26,868 nt of DNA from Alphaproteobacteria bacterium UBA6189 (GTDB lineage: Bacteria > Pseudomonadota > Alphaproteobacteria > Rickettsiales > UBA3002): contig DITH01000160.1 in NCBI GenBank assembly GCA_002422745.1, positions 1 through 26,868 of the forward strand. The letters run 5' to 3'. The notes below the pieces were generated by a model. The model had not been told where the DNA came from and searched no databases. It worked only from the letters and a program-made list of their open reading frames with translations. Shown here piece by piece: positions 23,413 through 26,868 of the stretch. A program made the position numbers and the translations under genes. The first letter of the stretch is position 1, and each line of letters starts with the position of its first letter.

Positions 23413-23708
23413 ACTTGTCCATTAGTTGCAGGGCGTTGACACTTCCCGGGAGCAACAAAGCGTCTATTAATTTGAATAACATGAGTTTTTGCCAATTTCT
23501 GGCATGGTATCATTGTTTAGCCTACCAAGTAGAGCCTCCACCGGGAAGGTACTGAACTATAAAAAAACATTCTTGATGGTTGTATTATTATAAAGTATTA
23601 CAACCTTGAATTGTTTTTGTTTCGCAAGCGGCTTCTAAGGCCGTCATGTGTCCTTTTAAAAAACCACGCCAAACGGCTGTTTAGTTTAGAAAACCTGATG
23701 GAGTTGCT
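23413..23708. promoter_or_regulatory. 296-bp AT-rich intergenic region with inverted repeat
   Basis: No gene is seen. The region contains an imperfect inverted repeat at 23578-23605: GGTTGTATTA and TATTACAACC, with an 8-base centre and one mismatch per 10-bp arm (outer seven pairs perfect). It could be an operator for the gene at 23709. A TTGACA at 23434-23439 has no -10 at a good distance. GGAG at 23700-23703 is the ribosome site of the 23709 gene. Confidence 0.5.
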
Positions 23709-24104
23709 ATGTCCGCTACCCGTGGCATGACCACCGCTACGTCCGTTTCTCCCTACCACCGTACCCAAGGCTCCTTTGCCGATCACGAACCCGGACTTTG
23801 GCGCGCCGTGATCACCCAGGCATTAATGGATGCCGCCAGTCAATCCCGCAAATCCGAAGCCCAACGATGCCGCAGCGACGCCCTGCACTGGCTTCTAAGC
23901 AATGAATCCGATTTCGAAACGGTATGCGATAATGCCGGGCTCGATCCGGAGTATGTACGCGGCAGGGTACGACAGGCACTGGCTCGAGGATGCCAATGGC
24001 GTTTGCCGGTGGGGCAGGGTTGGCGCAGTAAAGCGCGTGAAGCCGCAGGCCGTCAGGCGGCCTACGCCTCCACGCATGCCCCGTCTCTTTTTAAGGCTCA
24101 CTGA
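23709..24104 (+). CDS. Unknown 131-aa protein, helix-turn-helix-like C-terminal half
   Basis: The start ATG has GGAG with a 5-base spacer. After about 25 polar residues comes LWRAVITQALMDAASQSRKSEAQRCRSDALHWLL (part), then FETVCDNAGLDPEYVRGRVRQAL, which reads like a helix-turn-helix (A-G-L-x-P-E-Y-V-R). A basic, Gly/Ala-rich C-terminus follows (RSKAREAAGRQAAYAS). Similar small proteins accompany phage-like regions of alphaproteobacteria, but no family name is offered. The gene is directly adjacent to the next (TGAATG), so they are co-translated. DNA binding is inferred from the helix pattern and basic tail. Confidence 0.75.
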   Translation: MSATRGMTTATSVSPYHRTQGSFADHEPGLWRAVITQALMDAASQSRKSEAQRCRSDALHWLLSNESDFETVCDNAGLDPEYVRGRVRQALARGCQWRLPVGQGWRSKAREAAGRQAAYASTHAPSLFKAH

Positions 24105-24635
24105 ATGGGGTTTACCACGCGGCGTGGCCGCCCGCCCAAATCCCCCGAACGGGTGGATTTGGGCACCCCCGAACTACGGTTCAAACAAGCGTGCGGTGTG
24201 ACAGCAGAGCCGATCGATCTCTGCCGCGACCGCCAGCTCATCACCCCCCAGCAACATTGGAGCGGGCTGCATCTGCGATGGCTATACACGATTCGCTATG
24301 GTGCGCCCCACCTGACAACCCATTATGGCGACGCGGCCGAGAAAGCGGGCAACGCCCCCGATGACCCCACCTGGCGGCAGAGCCGTGAGGCCGAATACCA
24401 TGCAGCTACCGCCCTATTGCAGCAGCAGCTTCACTATGAACCCGTCATGCGGCTGTGCATCTATAACGAGCAGCCACGTTTTCTTCTGCCACGCCTACAG
24501 CAGAACGCATGGAAAAATATCCGGTTAGCGGAGCAACTAGCGGCGGAACATCGACAGCTTTGCGATGGGCTTGAGCTACTCTGTCAGCATTGGAAGCAAG
24601 CACTCCCCTGTGGCAAACATCGCGCAGGCTACTAA
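24105..24635 (+). CDS. Unknown 176-aa protein with AT-hook-like N-terminus
   Basis: It starts immediately after the preceding stop. The first 20 residues are basic with RRGRPPKSPERVDLGTPEL, containing an AT-hook-like GRPPK. The rest is helical, with LHLRWLYTIRYGAPHLTTHY and a final LEQ-rich helix pair (RLAEQLAAEHRQLCDGLELL). No catalytic motif is visible. Coupling to the 131-aa gene and two putative DNA-contacting regions suggest a regulatory or DNA-packaging partner pair, without direct proof. A possible terminator follows at 24674. Confidence 0.75.
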   Translation: MGFTTRRGRPPKSPERVDLGTPELRFKQACGVTAEPIDLCRDRQLITPQQHWSGLHLRWLYTIRYGAPHLTTHYGDAAEKAGNAPDDPTWRQSREAEYHAATALLQQQLHYEPVMRLCIYNEQPRFLLPRLQQNAWKNIRLAEQLAAEHRQLCDGLELLCQHWKQALPCGKHRAGY

Positions 24636-24673
24636 AATACAATTAAAATTTCATACGAAAGATGGGCGCTCAC

Positions 24674-24706
24674 GGCGGTTTCACTTTGCGCCGAGCCGCC
24701 TTTTTT
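24674..24706 (+). terminator. Possible terminator after the 176-aa gene
   Basis: A 6-bp stem, GGCGGT (24674-24679) with GCCGCC (24695-24700, one G-U pair), and a 15-base loop are followed by six T. The stem is short, so the call is moderate. It lies between the 176-aa gene and the first pilin gene. Confidence 0.5.
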
Positions 24707-24781
24707 GCTATGGTCGTCCTTAGCTGGATACCAGCGTTTTTTTGTGGCCAGGGCCACCCCATCGTCTGACAGGAGATCCAA

Positions 24782-24943
24782 ATGACGAACTTTTTCAAAT
24801 CGTTCCTTAGCAATGAATCCGGCGCTACCGCCATCGAATATGGTCTGATCGCAGCCCTCATCGCCGTTGCCGCCATCGCTGCAATGGAAACACTGGGCGA
24901 CAAGCTCGATTCGACCTTCACCAACGTGAGCGACAAACTCTAA
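24782..24943 (+). CDS. Flp-type pilin (type IVb prepilin), copy 1
   Basis: This 53-aa prepilin was found by reading the frame after an AGGAGA ribosome site. A short leader ends in NESG; cleavage by a TadV/CpaA-type prepilin peptidase after G14 would leave ATAIEYGLIAALIAVAA, with the key Glu at +5 and Tyr at +6. The hydrophobic helix is followed by a short polar tail (DKLDSTFTNVSDKL). Flp pilins build the Tad adhesion pilus. No tad/cpa assembly genes are in the window. A terminator follows at once, so this copy is probably expressed on its own short mRNA. Confidence 0.95.
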   Translation: MTNFFKSFLSNESGATAIEYGLIAALIAVAAIAAMETLGDKLDSTFTNVSDKL

Positions 24944-24979
24944 TATTTCGCTTGGATTACGGTATAACCAGCCGTATAA

Positions 24980-25016
24980 AAATGGCCTGCGAAGCGATTC
25001 GCAGGCCATTTATTTT
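24980..25016 (+). terminator. Strong Rho-independent terminator between the two pilin genes
   Basis: A perfect 14-bp stem (24980-24993 with 24998-25011) has a GCGA tetraloop and is followed by the T-rich TATTTT. It lies 36 bp after the first pilin stop and 16 bp before the second pilin start. It would attenuate expression of the second pilin and the downstream glycosyltransferase gene. Confidence 0.9.
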
Positions 25017-25026
25017 GGGGCCAGCC

Positions 25027-25188
25027 ATGCGACATTTCCTATCCAATCAACGCGGTGCCACCGCCATCGAATACGCATTGATTGCGGCGGTGATTATTCT
25101 CGTCATGCTCGGCGGACTGGTGCTTCTTGGTGAGCGTAACGCCGAAAAATACAACGAGCTCGCCACGACCGTCGAACAAAAGATGTAG
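25027..25188 (+). CDS. Flp-type pilin (type IVb prepilin), copy 2
   Basis: This second 53-aa prepilin starts MRHFLSNQRG, with predicted cleavage after G10 to give ATAIEYALIAAVIILV and Glu at +5. Its polar tail (ERNAEKYNELATTVEQKM) is unlike that of copy 1, so this is an old duplication or a divergent subunit rather than a fresh tandem copy. A GGGGCC before the ATG may serve as ribosome site. It is one base from the start of the next gene (TAG C ATG), so the two are translationally linked. Confidence 0.93.
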   Translation: MRHFLSNQRGATAIEYALIAAVIILVMLGGLVLLGERNAEKYNELATTVEQKM

Positions 25189-25189
25189 C

Positions 25190-26812
25190 ATGCAGTCGCC
25201 ACCGCGCTGGCTTGGTCTTTGGTCCGTTCTTGGAGTACTTTTCTTAAGCGGCATCGTGCTAAAGGCATACTGGCCCGCAGCCGGCATGTACGACGTCACC
25301 GGCTATCTCATCGGTCGCGATTTTGTCAATATATGGCATACGGCCCGACTGACATGGCTGGGTGACCCCGCGCTGAGCTACGATTTATCCACCTATATCG
25401 CAAGTATGCGGCAGGTCTTGGGAATCGGCTTTCCGTTTCATAACTGGTCGTATCCACCAACTATCTTGCCGTTTATCCTGCCTTTCGGGTGGCTCGATTA
25501 TCCGGTCGCGTTATTTCTCTGGTCGAGCATGGGGCTGCTCGCCTACGGCCTCGCCGCCTACCCAAAAAACACCCCGTTATGGTGTGGAGGGTTTCTACTG
25601 CTGCTGCTCACCAGCCCGGCCGCGATGGTTAATCTGCTTTCGGGCCAGAATGGTTTTTTCACCGCCGCGCTTTTTCTGGGTGGCTGGTCCTGCCTCAACC
25701 GCCGTCCCATACTGGCGGGTATCCTCTTCGGGCTACTGACGTTCAAACCCCATCTCGGCTTATTGATCCCGGTTGCCCTGCTCCTGCTCGGCCAATGGCG
25801 AACCATCGCCGCCGCCAGCACCACCACCGTGGCGCTCGCAGCGCTAAGTCTTGCTCTGTGGGGCGTTGACCCGTGGCAAAACTACTTTGCCCATACCCTT
25901 CCCTATCAGCACGAACTCCTCGCCGTGTTCAAAGGCTTCTACACCGCCATGATGCCGGGCACCTATGCCGCTGCACGGGTCGTTGGGCTACCGATGTCAC
26001 CCGCCATCCTCCTGCATGGGCTCGCCGCGTTGATGGCGATACTGGCGGCGTATTCCATCCTCATTCGCGACGGCGCATCGCCCCGCGCTATCCTCGGCCT
26101 GGCCATCGCCACGTTGCTGGTCACTCCGTATGGGTATCATTACGATCTTACCCTCGTGGCGGGTGCCCTGCTCACCTATGTTTGGACAACGCCTGCCCGA
26201 GCTGCCAATCGTCTGGTATGGGGGCTCGTCTGGCTGCTTCCCGCCGCCACGTATGCCATCATGTTCGCTTATTTACCGCTTGCCCCGGTCATCAGTCTTG
26301 CGGCGTTAGTCTTGCTTACCTACCAAGCCTGCCACCGCCCATGGGGGGCTCTACGCATGCGTGCCTATACCCCTTCTCTTGCGCCCTATTTCGACCAGTA
26401 TAACCGCGCCTGGATCGCGCAGTATTTTACCGTCGAGCTGATTGACGACGTCATGCTGACCCAGCCCGAATCGGCTATCATACAAAAAGGCGGCGAAATC
26501 TGGTTTGCAGAGCAGCAGGGTGAAATTGTCGCCACCGCCGCCTTGCTAGATAGCGGCGCGGGTATCATGGAGTTCAGCAAGTTAGGTGTGGCAGAGCACG
26601 CTAAAGGCCGCGGCATTAGCCGCAAATTATTGCATCACTGCATCCAGCGGGCACGTCTACGCGGGGCCCATACCTTACGGATTTTCACGAACTCGAGCTT
26701 AAAAACGGCCTGCGCGCTCTATCTGGCGGAAGGTTTTCAGCAGCACCCAATTCCGCCGGACGAACGTGAACGTTACCAGCGTGCCGATACGTACTTTTTA
26801 TTGCGCCTGTAG
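25190..26812 (+). CDS. GT87 (DUF2029) membrane glycosyltransferase fused to a GNAT acetyltransferase
   Basis: The ATG at 25190 follows the pilin stop by one base and gives 540 aa. Residues 1 to about 385 form a multi-pass membrane protein of the GT87 type: GRDFVNIWHTARL with a candidate catalytic Asp, WSYPPTILPFILPFGWLDYP, SGQNGFFTAALFLGG and FGLLTFKPHLGLLIP. This family moves sugars from polyprenyl-phosphate donors. From about 390 a soluble GNAT domain follows, with motif A LGVAEHAKGRGISRK (465-479) and a C-terminal ALYLAEGFQQ. A Met at 390 (26357) could be an internal start for a free GNAT. Linked to a pilin gene, it might modify cell-surface glycans or pilin, but this is inference. Confidence 0.85.
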   Translation: MQSPPRWLGLWSVLGVLFLSGIVLKAYWPAAGMYDVTGYLIGRDFVNIWHTARLTWLGDPALSYDLSTYIASMRQVLGIGFPFHNWSYPPTILPFILPFGWLDYPVALFLWSSMGLLAYGLAAYPKNTPLWCGGFLLLLLTSPAAMVNLLSGQNGFFTAALFLGGWSCLNRRPILAGILFGLLTFKPHLGLLIPVALLLLGQWRTIAAASTTTVALAALSLALWGVDPWQNYFAHTLPYQHELLAVFKGFYTAMMPGTYAAARVVGLPMSPAILLHGLAALMAILAAYSILIRDGASPRAILGLAIATLLVTPYGYHYDLTLVAGALLTYVWTTPARAANRLVWGLVWLLPAATYAIMFAYLPLAPVISLAALVLLTYQACHRPWGALRMRAYTPSLAPYFDQYNRAWIAQYFTVELIDDVMLTQPESAIIQKGGEIWFAEQQGEIVATAALLDSGAGIMEFSKLGVAEHAKGRGISRKLLHHCIQRARLRGAHTLRIFTNSSLKTACALYLAEGFQQHPIPPDERERYQRADTYFLLRL

Positions 26813-26868
26813 CTGCCGGATCGTCGCCGCCAGCTGTGCCTGCACGTTTTGCGGCGAGGAAGGCAACG
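26798..26868 (-). CDS. 3' end of a minus-strand gene running off the right edge
   Basis: A frame open from the window edge ends with LPSSPQNVQAQLAATIRQLQAQ and a TAA at 26800-26798. It overlaps the 3' end of the fusion gene by 15 bp, tail to tail. Only about 22 residues are visible, helical and Gln/Ala-rich, so no function can be given. The other two minus-strand frames are also open over this short stretch; this one was preferred because it ends in a clean helical tail and stop. Confidence 0.4.
   Translation of the reverse strand, partial: LPSSPQNVQAQLAATIRQLQAQ

Noticed and set aside
24782..25188. The two pilin genes as a recent tandem duplication
   Set aside because: Only the prepilin motif and helix start are shared; the C-terminal tails and the DNA differ widely.
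1..26868. Complete active prophage
   Set aside because: No integrase, repressor/antirepressor, replication genes or flanking att repeats were found, and gene content follows GTA order.
1..26868. CRISPR array, tRNA or rRNA genes, insertion sequences
   Set aside because: Reading both strands showed no regularly spaced repeats, tRNA-like cloverleaf, rRNA segments or transposase frames.

Overview
The window looks like chromosomal DNA of an alphaproteobacterium. It carries an almost syntenic relative of the RcGTA-type (gene transfer agent / lambdoid siphovirus) structural cluster. Next to it are two alphaproteobacterial-style Flp pilin genes and a membrane glycosyltransferase. The order below Alphaproteobacteria cannot be fixed from the sequence. 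No integrase, repressor, replication module or att site was seen, so a domesticated GTA-like element fits better than a recent prophage.

The structural genes lie on the minus strand and read right to left: possible small terminase (23412-23074), terminase ATPase half (21969-21013), terminase nuclease half (19502-18999), a two-helix membrane protein, portal, prohead protease, HK97 capsid, a small conserved protein, head-tail connector (gp6-like), head closure (gp7-like) and tail terminator (gp8-like). After a large accessory block come distal tail protein (gp12-like), Fe-S hub (gp13-like), a small protein, a DUF2335 membrane protein, NlpC/P60 peptidase (gp14-like) and the N-terminal 774 residues of the hub/megatron with its GTA TIM-barrel (gp15-like). 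Major tail protein, tape-measure chaperone and tape measure (gp9-gp11) are not recognisable. Their place, 5421-12947, is taken by three large alpha-helical or membrane-type minus-strand proteins (316, 605 and 600 aa) and a tightly coupled four-gene plus-strand operon. That operon encodes a protein with one EF-hand loop, an unknown protein, a membrane-anchored SUEL-lectin-like protein and a membrane-anchored unknown.

Two features stand out. First, plus-strand genes interrupt the minus-strand structural run at five places. Each insert ends by overlapping the 3' end of the structural gene on its right by 4, 43, 4, 20 or 4 bp. One insert, a GH108-type muramidase, sits inside the large terminase gene and splits it cleanly into an ATPase polypeptide and a nuclease polypeptide, both with intact catalytic motifs. 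Second, five accessory transcription units (starting at 6371, 8269, 10158, 10316 and 18930) share a promoter architecture. It consists of two 7-bp PHO-box-like half-sites (TGTCAY/CTTCAY type) repeating every 11 bp, followed after exactly 22 bp by a TANNNT -10 element. This suggests that one OmpR/PhoB-family response regulator controls the accessory set. A TTAA-N7-TTAA CtrA-like site lies between capsid and protease genes.

The right flank (23709-26868) has two unknown coupled genes, two 53-aa Flp pilins separated by a strong terminator, a GT87-GNAT fusion protein and the 3' tip of a minus-strand gene.
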